In this document: one piece after another, positions 17,938 to 28,487 of the stretch
Layout: every line of letters starts with the position of its first letter
Position numbering within the stretch: the first letter of the stretch is position 1
NCBI RefSeq assembly: GCF_003289955.1
Contig: NZ_QLZR01000002.1
Location: 248,001 to 312,000 of the forward strand
DNA: 64,000 nt
Reading direction: 5' to 3'
Origin: Planococcus halotolerans
GTDB taxonomy: Bacteria; Bacillota; Bacilli; Bacillales_A; Planococcaceae
Notes under the pieces: generated by a model
Database searches by the model: none
Seen by the model: the letters and a program-made list of their open reading frames with translations, nothing else
What the model was told of the DNA's origin: nothing
Translations under genes and position numbers: made by a program

Positions 17938-19749
17938 CTAATTCATGACTCGTTTGAACATCTTTTCGATATCGTAGGTTCTGAAATGAATGATGACGGG
18001 TCTGCCATGCGGGCATGTAAAGGGCTGCTCTGCTGTTTTCAAATCAGCCAGCAATTGCTCCATATCATGCTTCTGAAGATAATGGTTCGCTTTGATCGAG
18101 CGTTTGCAGCTCATCATAATAGCTGCCTCTTCCCGCAGCTTTTTGACATCGGCCCTGTTGCCGTTCAGTACCTGTTCAATCAGTTCTTCTACAATTTCCT
18201 GTTCAAAGCCATTCGGAAACCAGGTAGGGTGCTCGCGCACAATAAAACTGGAATCGCCGAACACTTCGAGGAAAACACCGGTTTCCGCAAGGCTTTCCAG
18301 ATTTTCCTGCAATCTCAGCGCTTCATCGCGGCTGTAATGGAATGTTAAGGGCAACAGCATAGATTGCCGTTCCATCGCATCCGCCTGTCCAACTTTCTCA
18401 CGGAAATATTCATATTTGATCCGTTCCTGGGCAGCATGCTGGTCAATCAGGTAAAAGCCATCTGAACTTTGCGCCACGATATAAGTGCCGTGAATCTGGC
18501 CAACAACTTCCAGTTCAGGAAATTGCGGACTTTCTTCTATTCCCTCAACTTCCTGGGAATATTCCTTTACAGGTGCAATCGGTTCTTGAAATACTTCCTG
18601 CTCTTCCTGCAGAGGACGGTCTGTCACTTCAACAGAGCTCGTATAACGCGGTTTTTCGACAGCTTGCTGTTCATTTACCGTCGTTGATGTTTTCCAAAGA
18701 TCCAATTGGCGCGATGGAGAAAAAGCCTGTTTTTTTGGTTTCGGCTCTTCAATAACAGGCGCCCGTACTGCTGCGCTTACTGCCTGACGGATTGTCTGAT
18801 AGATCAATTCCATCAGTTCTTTTTCTTTGCTGAGTCGGATCTGCTGCTTGGCTGGATGCACATTGACGTCCGTCAAATAAGGATCTCCTTCTATATTAAG
18901 CACCGTAATCGGCTGCCGTTCGAGTGGCAGGAATGTATGATAAGCCCGGTGAACCGTCGTAGCTATCGCATAATGTTTAACCCAGCGGCCATTGACGAAT
19001 AAGGAGATGTAATTCTTATTGGCACGTGTAATTTCCGGCAGCGATGTGAAGCCCGATATTTTATAATCCTGTGATTCCCCTTCGAAAGAGATCATTTTCT
19101 TCGCAATGGCCACTCCGTAAATATCCGCCAGGACCCGGCGGATTTCTCCACTGCCCGAAGTCTGCAGGATTGTTTTGCCGTCATGCACCAACTTAAAGGC
19201 TACAGCCGGATAACTGAGGGCGAAGCGGTTCATCAGATCAATCGTATGTCCGAGTTCCGTCTGCAGTGTCTTCATGTATTTAAGGCGTGCCGGTGTATTG
19301 AAAAATAATTGTTCGATTTTGATATCGGTTCCCTGCCGCAATGCATTCGGCCGGCTTTCAACCAGCCGTCCGCCTTCGAGATGCACAAAAGTCCCGTCTG
19401 CGCCATCCGAAGTCTGGAGTGTCACTTTGGAAACCGATGCAATACTTGCCAGCGCCTCTCCGCGGAATCCAAGCGTCCGGATACGGAATAAATCATGTTC
19501 ATTGGCAATCTTACTTGTGGCATGACGGGAAAAAGACAGCAAAGCATCTTCGCTGTCCATTCCTGCTCCGTTATCTATGATGTGTATTGATGTCAGCCCC
19601 GCTTCTTCCAGCAAAACTTCTACCGCCCTGCTGCCCGCGTCAATGGCATTTTCCACCAATTCCTTGACAACCGATGTAGGCCGTTCAACCACTTCACCAG
19701 CCGCTATCTTATTTGATAAAGGTTCATCCATCAAACGGATTTTCCCCAT
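17938..19749 (-). CDS. mutL: DNA mismatch repair protein MutL
   Basis: A 603-residue mismatch-repair ATPase and nicking endonuclease. The N-terminal GHKL ATPase has motifs ENAIDAGS, DNGAGM and TLGFRGEALASI. The linker (about 335-425) is glutamate/proline-rich and not conserved. The C-terminal domain carries DQHAAQERIKYE (the metal-binding DQHA-x2-E-x4-E endonuclease motif) and CPHGRP near the end, as in Bacillus MutL that lacks MutH partners. Start ATG follows GGAAGGAGTG, 4 bases after mutS. Confidence 0.97.
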   Translation of the reverse strand: MGKIRLMDEPLSNKIAAGEVVERPTSVVKELVENAIDAGSRAVEVLLEEAGLTSIHIIDNGAGMDSEDALLSFSRHATSKIANEHDLFRIRTLGFRGEALASIASVSKVTLQTSDGADGTFVHLEGGRLVESRPNALRQGTDIKIEQLFFNTPARLKYMKTLQTELGHTIDLMNRFALSYPAVAFKLVHDGKTILQTSGSGEIRRVLADIYGVAIAKKMISFEGESQDYKISGFTSLPEITRANKNYISLFVNGRWVKHYAIATTVHRAYHTFLPLERQPITVLNIEGDPYLTDVNVHPAKQQIRLSKEKELMELIYQTIRQAVSAAVRAPVIEEPKPKKQAFSPSRQLDLWKTSTTVNEQQAVEKPRYTSSVEVTDRPLQEEQEVFQEPIAPVKEYSQEVEGIEESPQFPELEVVGQIHGTYIVAQSSDGFYLIDQHAAQERIKYEYFREKVGQADAMERQSMLLPLTFHYSRDEALRLQENLESLAETGVFLEVFGDSSFIVREHPTWFPNGFEQEIVEELIEQVLNGNRADVKKLREEAAIMMSCKRSIKANHYLQKHDMEQLLADLKTAEQPFTCPHGRPVIIHFRTYDIEKMFKRVMN

Positions 19750-19753
19750 AAAA

Positions 19754-22279
19754 TCACTCCTTCCGGCTTAGTTTCAGCTGCAGATCATTGAGCATCTGCA
19801 ATGCTTCCAATGGTGTCATTGCCGAGATTTTTGCATCCGCAACCGCCTGTACCACTTCTTCAGAGTCTGTGTCGCGCTCATCGAAAAATGACAATTGTTC
19901 AATGTGCTGTGTTTGCTGTTTCTTTTCTGCCTCAAATGTTTTCAGTAATTCACGCGCACGGGACAGGATTTTTTGCGGAAGATTTGCCAGTTCGGCTACA
20001 TGGATGCCGTAGCTCTTGTCGGCCGGCCCCTGCTTGACTTTATGCAGAAATACCACTTTCCCTGACTGCTCCATTGCTGCTACATGGACATTATTCAATC
20101 GTTCGAGCGATTGGTCAAGCGACGTTAATTCGTGGTAATGAGTTGAAAATAAGGTGTTTGCTCCGATATTCTCGTGAATGTATTCGATCATTGATTGAGC
20201 CAGGGCCATGCCGTCGTAAGTCGATGTGCCCCGCCCAATTTCATCGAACAGAAGCAGGCTCCGCTCCGTGGCATGGCTGATGGCATATTGAGATTCGAGC
20301 ATTTCAACCATGAATGTACTCTGGCCTGAAACAAGATCGTCCGCCGCTCCGATGCGTGTGAAAATCTGGTCAACTACAGGAAGCTTAGCAGATTCGGCTG
20401 GCACATAACTGCCGATTTGCGCAAGCACTATAGTTAAAGCCACTTGGCGCATATACGTGCTTTTCCCTGACATATTCGGCCCGGTAATCAGCAGCATATT
20501 GCTGTCTTCCGTCAATACACAATCATTCGGCACATAATGCTGCCTGTTCAGCATCTTCTCCACAACGGGGTGACGGCCTTCGAGAATTTGGATTTCACGG
20601 CTGTCGGTAAACTCCGGCTTGGTGAATCTGTATTTTTCTGCTACATCCGCAAAACTGAGGAATACATCAAGTGCACTAAGTGAAGAAGCGAGCTGCTGGA
20701 TGCGGGAGATATATTGTTTTACTTCATCCCGGATCACTGTAAACAGACGGTATTCAAGATCCAGACTTTCTTCTTCGGCTGTCAGAATTAACGTTTCTTT
20801 TTCTTTTAATTCCGGTGTAATATAGCGTTCCGCATTCGCAAGCGTCTGCTTGCGTTCATAACGATCCAAATCGGCCAAATGCATATTGGCCTTTGAAATT
20901 TCGATGTAATAGCCAAAAATGCGGTTATAACCGATTTTCAACGACTTGATGCCTGTTTTCTGGCGCTCCTGCTGTTCCAATTGTGCAATCCAATCCTTGC
21001 CGTTACGCGAAGCATCCCGGTACTCATCCAATTGCTTATTGAAACCTTCACGGATAACGCCGCCTTCTTTCGCTGACAACGGCGGGTTGTCGCTGATGGC
21101 TTCAAGCAATTCACAAACTTCGCCGCAGCGATCCAGTTTGCCGGCGAATTCAGCCAAATGCAGATTGCCGGACTCCGTGAGTTCCTCAATAATAGCAGGC
21201 ACTTTTTCAAGCGAACTTCTGAGCTGTGCCAAATCACGCCCGCTCGCACTGCCGAATGCGACGCGGCCACTCAGCCGTTCAAGGTCATAAACTTCCTTAA
21301 GCGCATTCTGCAATTCAACACGTGTAAAGTATTGCTCAATAAGCGATTCCACCATCTGCTGGCGGAGTTCAATGCGGCTCTTGTTTGCCAGCGGCTGATG
21401 CAGCCATTGCTTCAGCTTGCGGCTGCCCATAGCTGTTACAGTTTCATCCAAAAGCCACAACAGCGTCCCTTTCGTCTCGCCGCCGCGGATCGACTGCAGC
21501 AATTCCAAGTTGCGTTTGGAATGGAAATCGATGCTGAGCAATTGTCCTTCTTCACTGTATACGAAAGGTTGTATATGCTCGAGCGATTGTTTCTGGGTAC
21601 GGGCGATGTATGTCAGCAAGCGATGGCTGCTGCCCGTAAGATCGGCAGGGCAGTGCTGGACCAGTGATTTATCCAGTTCATACATAAACTCCATCGGTTC
21701 GATGGATAACAGCAAATCCTGTGCATCTTCGTTCAGTAACAGGAACAGGGAATCGGAAACCACCAATTCACGGATTCCGAGCGACTGCAGTTCCTGAAGC
21801 AGCGCTTTGCCCTGCCCCATAATATAAGTTGCTGTGGATTCTCCAGTCGAAATATCGATGTAGGACAATGAAAAGCCCCCTGTCAGCTCTTCTGCTGCAG
21901 CGATAAAATGATTGGACTTGGAATCCACACTTTTGCCCTCTGTGTGGGTGCCGGGTGTTATGAGCCGGACTACTTCACGTTTAACAACGCCTTTCGTCAA
22001 TTTCGGATCTTCCACTTGTTCACAGATGGCTACCTTATGGCCTTTTGCAATCAGTTGGTCTATGTAATTTTTTGCTGCGTGATGCGGGACACCGCACATC
22101 GGAATCCGGTCATCCCCATTGCCGCCCCTGCTGGTCAACGTGATTTCTAGCAATTGCGAGGCCTGGAGGGCATCATCAAAAAACATTTCATAAAAGTCGC
22201 CCAGACGGAAAAAAAGGAATGCGTCCTGATAATCCGCTTTTACCTGGAAATATTGTTGCATCATCGGTGTGGTTGCCAT
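19754..22279 (-). CDS. mutS: DNA mismatch recognition protein MutS
   Basis: An 841-residue MutS1. The mismatch-wedging Phe-x-Glu is in GDFYEMF near the N-terminus. Connector, lever and clamp domains follow, then the ABC-type ATPase with Walker A GPNMSGKST, LFDEIGRGTS (Walker B) and STHYHEL. The C-terminal tail ends with a helical MutL/beta-clamp-contact region. I chose the ATG at 22279 because AAAGAGG lies upstream. First of the mutS-mutL-glpK-glpD-lipase-miaA-hfq run. In B. subtilis cotE lies between ricA and mutS; it is absent here. Confidence 0.97.
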   Translation of the reverse strand: MATTPMMQQYFQVKADYQDAFLFFRLGDFYEMFFDDALQASQLLEITLTSRGGNGDDRIPMCGVPHHAAKNYIDQLIAKGHKVAICEQVEDPKLTKGVVKREVVRLITPGTHTEGKSVDSKSNHFIAAAEELTGGFSLSYIDISTGESTATYIMGQGKALLQELQSLGIRELVVSDSLFLLLNEDAQDLLLSIEPMEFMYELDKSLVQHCPADLTGSSHRLLTYIARTQKQSLEHIQPFVYSEEGQLLSIDFHSKRNLELLQSIRGGETKGTLLWLLDETVTAMGSRKLKQWLHQPLANKSRIELRQQMVESLIEQYFTRVELQNALKEVYDLERLSGRVAFGSASGRDLAQLRSSLEKVPAIIEELTESGNLHLAEFAGKLDRCGEVCELLEAISDNPPLSAKEGGVIREGFNKQLDEYRDASRNGKDWIAQLEQQERQKTGIKSLKIGYNRIFGYYIEISKANMHLADLDRYERKQTLANAERYITPELKEKETLILTAEEESLDLEYRLFTVIRDEVKQYISRIQQLASSLSALDVFLSFADVAEKYRFTKPEFTDSREIQILEGRHPVVEKMLNRQHYVPNDCVLTEDSNMLLITGPNMSGKSTYMRQVALTIVLAQIGSYVPAESAKLPVVDQIFTRIGAADDLVSGQSTFMVEMLESQYAISHATERSLLLFDEIGRGTSTYDGMALAQSMIEYIHENIGANTLFSTHYHELTSLDQSLERLNNVHVAAMEQSGKVVFLHKVKQGPADKSYGIHVAELANLPQKILSRARELLKTFEAEKKQQTQHIEQLSFFDERDTDSEEVVQAVADAKISAMTPLEALQMLNDLQLKLSRKE

Positions 22280-22344
22280 TTTAAAACCTCTTTCGGAATC
22301 AATTCTTCGTTTCTTCATTATAACAAAAATGCAGGGAGAAAAGA

Positions 22345-22378
22345 AAAAACCGAAAGAGCATCCGCTCTTTCAGTTTTT
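22345..22378 (-). terminator. Terminator of miaB-ricA
   Basis: AAACTGAAAGAGC / GCTCTTTCGGTTT (minus-strand reading), loop GGAT, followed by T-rich sequence, 27 bases after the ricA stop. Confidence 0.85.
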
Positions 22379-22404
22379 CCTTTATCGCTTTTCGATTATA
22401 TTGC

Positions 22405-22839
22405 TTATGAACAACTGCTGCCGCCTTTTGCATCTGCTTTCACTTTTGATCCTGTTTCACCGCGCAGCAGATCGCCTTCTGTATCAGTGATGATGTTGTT
22501 CGTCACCTGGTTGGCAATCGCAGTCGATACCATTTGAAGCAATGAATTGACGTCGCTTTGAGATTGTTTGAATTCCTGGACAATCGGCACAGCGTCAATT
22601 TCGTCTTCAATTTTTTTGATTTTGCCTTCGATTAATTCGAGGGCACGTTCTTTACCGTAATGCTGGAAATTGACCGCTTGTTTCTGAAGGCTTTTCAGGC
22701 TCGCGATTTTTTCGCGGATCTGCTGGTTTTCATTAATCTGTGCTTCCGCACGCTTGAAAAAATCAACCTCTTCAGTTTCGGCGATCATGTCCGCCACTTC
22801 ACGTGCTTTTGCTACGATTTCATCTTTTGAATAAGTCAT
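22405..22839 (-). CDS. ricA: RicA (YmcA), RNase Y cofactor
   Basis: A 144-residue all-helical protein of the YlbF/YmcA family. In B. subtilis RicA with RicF and RicT forms an Fe-S complex that redirects RNase Y during mRNA maturation and affects competence and biofilm. The long helices KIASLKSLQKQAVNFQHYGK are typical; the C-terminus ends GGSSCS, with a cysteine that could serve as a cluster ligand (inference). The ATG abuts the miaB stop. The substrate RNase rny is encoded about 2.5 kb upstream in the same direction. Confidence 0.93.
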   Translation of the reverse strand: MTYSKDEIVAKAREVADMIAETEEVDFFKRAEAQINENQQIREKIASLKSLQKQAVNFQHYGKERALELIEGKIKKIEDEIDAVPIVQEFKQSQSDVNSLLQMVSTAIANQVTNNIITDTEGDLLRGETGSKVKADAKGGSSCS

Positions 22840-24387
22840 CTATTGGACACCCACTTCTTGGCCGGCGGAAACTTCAATCAGTTCTCCGTTCAGCGACCAT
22901 GTTTTAGTTTCAGTTATTTTCACTTTGACGAGTTGGCCGACAATCGACTTCGGCCCGACAAAATTGACCAGCTTGTTTTTTGCTGTGTAACCAGACAGGA
23001 CATCCGGATTTTTCTTGCTTTCCCCTTCAACCAGCACTTCGACCACTTGGCCCTTGTATGACTGCATGGCAGCCAGAGCCTGCTCTTTGACCAGCTCATT
23101 GAGCTGCTGAAGCCGTTCTTTCTTCACTTCCATCGGGATATTGTCCTCCATTTTCGCTGCCGGAGTCCCTTCCCTAGGAGAATAAATATAAGTGAACGCC
23201 ATCTCGTAGCCGATTTCGCGGAATAAGGACATTGTTTCTTCGAATTGTTCATCGGTTTCATTGGGAAAGCCGACTATAATATCCGTCGTCAATGAAACAG
23301 TCGGAATCGCAGCCCGGATTTTCCGGACCAATTCGATATATTGTTCCCGCGTATATTTGCGGGCCATAATTTTCAGCATACCCGTCGAACCTGATTGTAC
23401 AGGTAAATGGATATGGTCGACAAGATTTCCGCCTCGCGCCAGCACTTCAATCAGGTGATCATCGAAATCCCTTGGATGGCTCGTTGTAAAACGGATGCGC
23501 GGGATATCGATCTTGTGTAATTCTTCCATCAGGTCACCCAGCCGGTATTGCAGATCTTCAAAGTCTTTGCCGTATGCATTGACGTTCTGTCCCAGCAATG
23601 TCACTTCTTTGTACCCTTGTGCTGCCAGATGGCGCACTTCCTGGATGATATCTTCCGGCCGCCTGGAGCGTTCTTTGCCGCGCGTATAAGGAACGATGCA
23701 GTACGTACAGAATTTATCGCATCCATACATGATATTGACCCAAGCCTTAATATTGCCTTTTCGCACTTTCGGCAAATTCTCGATGACGTCGCCTTCTTTC
23801 GACCATACATCAACGACAATTTCTTTTGACTTGTAGGCATTATCCAGAATCTCCGGCAGGCGATGGATGTTATGCGTTCCGAAAATCATATCGACCTGAT
23901 CATAAGTTTTCAAGATTTTATTGACCACGGATTCTTCCTGCGACATGCAGCCGCAGACACCGATCAACAAATCAGGATTCTCAAGTTTCAATGGCTTGAA
24001 ATGGCCAAGCTCGCCGAACACCTTATTTTCAGCGTTTTCCCGGATGGCGCAAGTGTTCAATAAAATGATATTCGCATCTTTGACAGAATCGGTGCTTTCA
24101 TAGCCAAGCTCCATAAGTATGCCGGCAATCACTTCTGTATCATGTTCATTCATTTGGCAGCCATAGGTGCGGATATAGAACTTACGGCCATGGCCCATGT
24201 TTTCAAAACGCGGGTCGATTGCAAAGTTATCCACGTAGGATATCTGCTCTTTCCCCCGCTTTTTGGCGTCTTTCAATGAAGGCGCGGTATAGACATTTTG
24301 AAAGTAATGACTGTAATCCTTTTCGGATTTTTTCACTGAATCGGATACCGTCACTTGAGTCGAAAGTAAACGCTGGTCTTCATTCAT
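22840..24387 (-). CDS. miaB: tRNA methylthiotransferase MiaB
   Basis: A 515-residue radical SAM enzyme that adds a methylthio group at C2 of i6A37 in tRNA, using two 4Fe-4S clusters. The N-terminal UPF0004 domain has cysteines in [20 protein letters not shown] and VCGCMSQE; the radical SAM motif is CDKFCTYC; a C-terminal TRAM domain follows. I chose the ATG at 24387, preceded by GAAAGGGG. It works after MiaA. In B. subtilis tdh, kbl and spoVS lie between ymdB and miaB; here they are absent. Confidence 0.97.
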   Translation of the reverse strand: MNEDQRLLSTQVTVSDSVKKSEKDYSHYFQNVYTAPSLKDAKKRGKEQISYVDNFAIDPRFENMGHGRKFYIRTYGCQMNEHDTEVIAGILMELGYESTDSVKDANIILLNTCAIRENAENKVFGELGHFKPLKLENPDLLIGVCGCMSQEESVVNKILKTYDQVDMIFGTHNIHRLPEILDNAYKSKEIVVDVWSKEGDVIENLPKVRKGNIKAWVNIMYGCDKFCTYCIVPYTRGKERSRRPEDIIQEVRHLAAQGYKEVTLLGQNVNAYGKDFEDLQYRLGDLMEELHKIDIPRIRFTTSHPRDFDDHLIEVLARGGNLVDHIHLPVQSGSTGMLKIMARKYTREQYIELVRKIRAAIPTVSLTTDIIVGFPNETDEQFEETMSLFREIGYEMAFTYIYSPREGTPAAKMEDNIPMEVKKERLQQLNELVKEQALAAMQSYKGQVVEVLVEGESKKNPDVLSGYTAKNKLVNFVGPKSIVGQLVKVKITETKTWSLNGELIEVSAGQEVGVQ

Positions 24388-24487
24388 GGAAAAACCCCTT
24401 TCAATCATACCGCTATTATACTGAAACCGAATACAATTCTACAACCCGGTTGCAGCAATTGTCGGAGAATCGTCACCAACTGGCAAC

Positions 24488-25285
24488 TTATCCACGGAAT
24501 GGGTAATCTTCATTGATGTAAATGCGTTCACAGGATATGGCTTTGCCGGTTTCATCATCAATTTCGGTGAAAAAGCCGCTGACTACCGACCGTCCGCGTT
24601 TTGGCACTTCAAAACGGGTAGGCATATTGGTCTTGAACCGGTACAGCACTGAATCTTTACTCATGCCAAGGACCTCGTCGTATGGTCCGGTCATGCCGAC
24701 ATCCGATATATAGGCAGTGCCTCCCGGCAGGATGCGTGAATCCGCGGTCTGGACATGTGTATGTGTTCCGACCACTACGGATGCCCGTCCGTCAAGATGC
24801 CAGCCCATCGCTATTTTCTCACTTGTCGCTTCTGCATGAAAATCAACAAAAACCAACGGGGAAACAGCCTTGGCTTCTGCCAGTAATTCGTCCGCTTTTT
24901 GGAAAGGGTCGTCATGCGGCGGAAGGAATACACGGCCGTGTAAGTTGATCACTGACAGCGTTTTGCCGTTTTTCGTCAAGGTTGCCATTCCGCGTCCAGG
25001 TGCTTCCGGCGAGAAATTCGCAGGGCGGATTAAATAATCCACTTCATCTATAAAATCAAAAATTTCTTTTTGGTCCCATGTATGATTCCCCATAGTCACC
25101 ATATCAACGCCCATGAATAACAGATCCTGATATATGGCTTTCGTAATCCCTCTGCCTGCAGCAGCGTTCTCACCATTTGCAATCACTGCGTCCGGCTTAT
25201 ATTTCTTCTTAAGTCTCGGCAGATACGACTCCAATGCATCACGGCCAATCGAGCCGACAATATCTCCAATAAATAAAACTTTCAT
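24488..25285 (-). CDS. ymdB: YmdB, metallophosphoesterase
   Basis: A 265-residue dinuclear-metal phosphodiesterase with GDIVGSIGR (Asp near residue 8), NGENAAAG, MGNHTWDQ, FHAEATSEK and GTHTHVQTAD metal/active-site motifs. In B. subtilis YmdB hydrolyses cyclic nucleotides in vitro and controls biofilm versus motility gene expression. I chose the ATG at 25285 because AAAAGGTGAT lies upstream and the protein starts at the conserved MKVLFIGDIVG. It follows rny across a terminator. Confidence 0.95.
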   Translation of the reverse strand: MKVLFIGDIVGSIGRDALESYLPRLKKKYKPDAVIANGENAAAGRGITKAIYQDLLFMGVDMVTMGNHTWDQKEIFDFIDEVDYLIRPANFSPEAPGRGMATLTKNGKTLSVINLHGRVFLPPHDDPFQKADELLAEAKAVSPLVFVDFHAEATSEKIAMGWHLDGRASVVVGTHTHVQTADSRILPGGTAYISDVGMTGPYDEVLGMSKDSVLYRFKTNMPTRFEVPKRGRSVVSGFFTEIDDETGKAISCERIYINEDYPFRG

Positions 25286-25305
25286 GCTATCACCTTTTCC
25301 CATAA

Positions 25306-25346
25306 GAAAAAGGCTTCTTTGAATAGACATTCATCGAAGCCTTTAT
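25306..25346 (-). terminator. Terminator of rny
   Basis: AAAGGCTTC / GAAGCCTTT stem (arms 25309-25317 and 25335-25343), with an 17-base loop and TTTTTCTTA on the minus strand. Confidence 0.75.
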
Positions 25347-25350
25347 CCTA

Positions 25351-26907
25351 TTATTTTGCGTATTCAACTGCTCTTGTTTCTCTGATTACGGTTACTTTGA
25401 TATGTCCCGGATAATCAAGCTCTTCTTCAATCCGCTTACGGATATCACGAGCCAAACGGTGTGCAGTCATATCATCAATCTGTTCCGGTCTGACCATGAT
25501 GCGGATTTCGCGTCCTGCTTGAATGGCAAATGATTTCTCAACGCCTTCGTAGGATTCCGAAATCTCTTCAAGTTTCTCCAGACGGCGGATATAATTTTCC
25601 AATGTCTCACTTCTTGCTCCCGGACGTGCCGCTGATAGGGCATCCGCTGCTGCAACAATCACCGAAATGATCGATGTCGCTTCGGTATCGCCGTGATGGG
25701 AAGCAATACTGTTGATGACGACAGGATGTTCTTTGTATTTGGTTCCAAGCTCAACCCCGATTTCAACATGGCTGCCTTCCACTTCATGGTCAATCGCTTT
25801 ACCGATATCATGAAGCAATCCTGCGCGCCGTGCCAAGGTGACATCTTCGCCAAGTTCCGCTGCCATCAAGCCGGAGAGGAATGCAACTTCCACTGAGTGC
25901 TTAAGGACGTTCTGCCCGTAACTTGTACGATAACGCAGACGGCCAAGAATTTTGATCAAATCAGGATGCAGGTTATGTACCCCAACGTCAAATGTGGTCT
26001 GTTCGCCAATTTCACGGATTTGTTCATCTACTTCGCGTCTGGACTTTTCAACCATTTCTTCGATCCGTGCCGGATGGATACGGCCGTCGGATACCAATTT
26101 CTCAAGTGCCAATCTAGCAGTTTCACGTCTGATCGGGTCAAAGCCTGACAGAATGACTGCTTCCGGCGTATCATCGATTATTAAATCGATGCCCGTCAAC
26201 GTTTCAAGCGTGCGGATGTTACGGCCTTCACGACCAATGATCCGTCCCTTCATCTCATCATTAGGCAAGTTGACGACTGATACAGTAGTCTCTGCCACGT
26301 GGTCTGCTGCAAAACGCTGCATGGCCAATGATAAAATGTTTTTCGCTTTTTTATCGGACTCCTCTTTCGCACGTGCTTCCGTCTCTTTCACCATTACCGC
26401 AATATCTGTTGAAAGTTCATTTTCAACTTGTTGCAGGATGATTGACTTCGCTTCTTCGCGCGTTAAAGATGAAATCCGTTCCATTTCGGATTGCTGCTGT
26501 CGAACTAACTCTTCAGCTTTGCTTTCCATCTGTTCAATATGCTGTTGTTTTTCGGCAAGGGCTTCATCTTTGCGTTCCAGCCCTGCTTCTCTTTTGTTTA
26601 ATGCATCATCCTTGCGATCTAAATTTTCTTCTCTCTGCAACAGCCGATTCTCCTGTTTTTGAAGTTCTGATCGGCGTTCCCGAATTTCAGATTCTGTTTC
26701 AGTACGCAATTTGTGATTTTCGTCTTTTGCTTCCAAAAGGGCTTCTTTTTTCAGCGCTTCGGCTTCTCTCTTCGCATCTTCAATAACTTGCTCTGCAGAG
26801 TTTCTCGCACCTGCCATTTTGGATTCATTTGATTTTTTCATTACAAAATAACCAACAACTATACCGACGATGATACCAAGCAAAGCGAAGATGATCACGT
26901 TTTCCAT
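25351..26907 (-). CDS. rny: Ribonuclease Y
   Basis: A 518-residue membrane-anchored endoribonuclease, the main initiator of mRNA decay in Bacillales. Order: N-terminal transmembrane helix (about 3-24), a long charged coiled coil (about 30-200), KH RNA-binding domain ([12 protein letters not shown]), then the HD catalytic domain with the metal motif LLHDIGKA. I chose the ATG at 26907 because GAGGAGGTG is 5 bases upstream. It partners with RicA, encoded nearby. Confidence 0.97.
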   Translation of the reverse strand: MENVIIFALLGIIVGIVVGYFVMKKSNESKMAGARNSAEQVIEDAKREAEALKKEALLEAKDENHKLRTETESEIRERRSELQKQENRLLQREENLDRKDDALNKREAGLERKDEALAEKQQHIEQMESKAEELVRQQQSEMERISSLTREEAKSIILQQVENELSTDIAVMVKETEARAKEESDKKAKNILSLAMQRFAADHVAETTVSVVNLPNDEMKGRIIGREGRNIRTLETLTGIDLIIDDTPEAVILSGFDPIRRETARLALEKLVSDGRIHPARIEEMVEKSRREVDEQIREIGEQTTFDVGVHNLHPDLIKILGRLRYRTSYGQNVLKHSVEVAFLSGLMAAELGEDVTLARRAGLLHDIGKAIDHEVEGSHVEIGVELGTKYKEHPVVINSIASHHGDTEATSIISVIVAAADALSAARPGARSETLENYIRRLEKLEEISESYEGVEKSFAIQAGREIRIMVRPEQIDDMTAHRLARDIRKRIEEELDYPGHIKVTVIRETRAVEYAK

Positions 26908-27002
26908 TCGGACACCTCCTCTTGCTATTCGTTTTAATGTTTCAAAAATAAATTGAATTTTCGTGCTTCTCAAACGCTGTAAAATAATAAAATTATACAG
27001 TT

Positions 27003-27194
27003 TTAATTGTATAGATGGACCTTTAAAGTGTCAACCCGGTGATAGCCCTTTAAAATCGCCTGGTACAGAGTCAATTCTGTATTTAGGCACAAATGTTTTT
27101 CTGTCGGATTTCCGTGCTTTGGATGGGCTATCAATACTTTGACTAAACGATATATCGCAAATTCCCGATCAAATGACAAAAGCCGCTGGAGCAA
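27003..27194 (-). CDS. Doubtful 63-codon open frame between recA and rny
   Basis: An open frame whose C-terminal part (about residues 14-63, [14 protein letters not shown] onward) has ordinary codon use and protein-like composition. It has no ATG, no clear ribosome site, and its first codons lie inside the recA terminator hairpin. It may be a remnant of a gene, or chance. I do not recognise the protein. Confidence 0.2.
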   Translation of the reverse strand: MLQRLLSFDREFAIYRLVKVLIAHPKHGNPTEKHLCLNTELTLYQAILKGYHRVDTLKVHLYN

Positions 27195-27222
27195 AGCAAA
27201 CGCTTTGGTCCCAACGGCTCTT
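27175..27222 (-). terminator. Terminator of recA
   Basis: On the minus strand AGCCGTTGG...AAAGC / GCTTT...CCAGCGGCTTTTGT forms a long interrupted stem with a T-rich end, about 12 bases after the recA stop. Confidence 0.8.
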
Positions 27223-27232
27223 CTATTCCAAC

Positions 27233-28294
27233 TTATTTGTCGTCCTCATCGATCAAAAGATTAAACTCTTCCGGCTCTTCTTTTGATGCAGCAATTGTAT
27301 AGGAAGCAGCTGCCATACCGTATTGTTCACGGATTTTCCCTGCAATCTCATTGCTGATATCTCCATGATCGCGAAGATATTGCTTGGCGTTTTCACGGCC
27401 TTGTCCGATACGGTCCTCTTTATAAGAATACCACGAACCGCTCTTTTGGATGATTTCAAGTTCTGCACCGATATCAACGATTTCACCTTCACGGGAAATC
27501 CCTTTACCGTACATGATATCCACTTCAGCAGTACGGAATGGCGGTGCCACTTTGTTTTTGACAATTTTGATCTTCGTTCTGTTACCGATAATATCGTTGC
27601 CGGATTTCAACGCTTCAGCACGGCGCACTTCCATACGGATTGATGAATAGAATTTCAATGCGCGTCCACCAGTCGTCGTTTCAGGGTTACCGAACATGAC
27701 GCCGATTTTTTCACGGACCTGGTTGATGAAGATGACAATCGAATTCGACTTATTGATGATACCCGATAGTTTACGAAGGGCCTGAGACATCAGACGGGCT
27801 TGCAAGCCCATGTGCGAATCGCCCATTTCCCCTTCGATTTCCGCTTTCGGCACAAGTGCAGCAACCGAGTCAATTACGACGATGTCCACTGCGCCGCTTC
27901 GAACCAATGCTTCACAGATTTCCAATGCCTGTTCACCTGTGTCGGGCTGAGACAATAACAACTCATCGATATTTACGCCAAGATTCTGCGCATATACCGG
28001 GTCAAGCGCGTGCTCTGCATCGATGAATGCAGCCGTACCGCCAGAAGCTTGCACTTCTGCAATAGCATGAAGAGAAACAGTTGTTTTACCTGAACTTTCA
28101 GGTCCGTAGATTTCGATGACACGGCCACGCGGGTAACCGCCTATTCCAAGTGCAGAGTCAACTGCCAATGAACCACTTGAAACCGAAGAAATATTACGGT
28201 CACTTTTTTCTCCCAATTTCATTACTGAACCTTTACCAAATTGTTTTTCAATTTGTTTTAACGCAACATCTAACGCTGCTTTACGATCACTCAA
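27233..28294 (-). CDS. recA: RecA recombinase
   Basis: A 353-residue DNA strand-exchange ATPase that also activates LexA self-cleavage. Walker A GPESSGKT is at about residues 64-71, followed by the catalytic [10 protein letters not shown], the Walker B region VVIDSVAAL and the L1/L2 DNA loops ([24 protein letters not shown]). The acidic C-terminal tail ends LLIDEDDK. The start is TTG at 28294, with AAGAGGAGG upstream. A LexA box lies just above its promoter, closing the SOS circuit with the lexA gene of this window. Confidence 0.98.
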   Translation of the reverse strand: MSDRKAALDVALKQIEKQFGKGSVMKLGEKSDRNISSVSSGSLAVDSALGIGGYPRGRVIEIYGPESSGKTTVSLHAIAEVQASGGTAAFIDAEHALDPVYAQNLGVNIDELLLSQPDTGEQALEICEALVRSGAVDIVVIDSVAALVPKAEIEGEMGDSHMGLQARLMSQALRKLSGIINKSNSIVIFINQVREKIGVMFGNPETTTGGRALKFYSSIRMEVRRAEALKSGNDIIGNRTKIKIVKNKVAPPFRTAEVDIMYGKGISREGEIVDIGAELEIIQKSGSWYSYKEDRIGQGRENAKQYLRDHGDISNEIAGKIREQYGMAAASYTIAASKEEPEEFNLLIDEDDK

Positions 28295-28339
28295 AAGAAA
28301 TCCTCCTCTTAATAAAAACCAATTTTTCTACCTGTTTCT

Positions 28340-28368
28340 AGTATACTAGGTTATTGAGAAATACACAA
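28340..28368 (-). promoter_or_regulatory. Promoter of recA
   Basis: Minus strand -35 TTGTGT (28363-28368), 17-base spacer, -10 TATACT (28340-28345), 45 bases before the recA start. Confidence 0.8.
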
Positions 28369-28376
28369 GAAAAAAG

Positions 28377-28390
28377 CGAACGTTTATTCG
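28377..28390 (-). promoter_or_regulatory. LexA box of recA
   Basis: CGAATAAACGTTCG on the minus strand matches CGAAC-N4-GTTCG with one change. It lies 8 bases upstream of the recA -35. Confidence 0.8.
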
Positions 28391-28458
28391 TGTTCGTGTT
28401 TTAAATTAATGTTTTGAAACCTCTATAATGACCATATCCTGTTTATGGAATGGAAAAA

Positions 28459-28487
28459 CGCGCAAAAATAAATTTTGCGCGTTTTTT
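28459..28487. terminator. Terminator of cinA
   Basis: AAAACGCGCAAAA / ATTTTGCGCGTTTT stem with T-runs on both strands. It begins at the cinA stop codon. Confidence 0.88.

Larger units (their letters stand above)
26908..27232. other. rny-recA intergenic region
   Basis: A 325-base gap that holds the recA terminator (27175-27222) and the rny leader. On the minus strand a TATAAT lies near 26993-26998, about 90 bases before rny, with no good -35 at the usual spacing. A weak 63-codon open frame also lies here and is listed separately. Confidence 0.6.
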
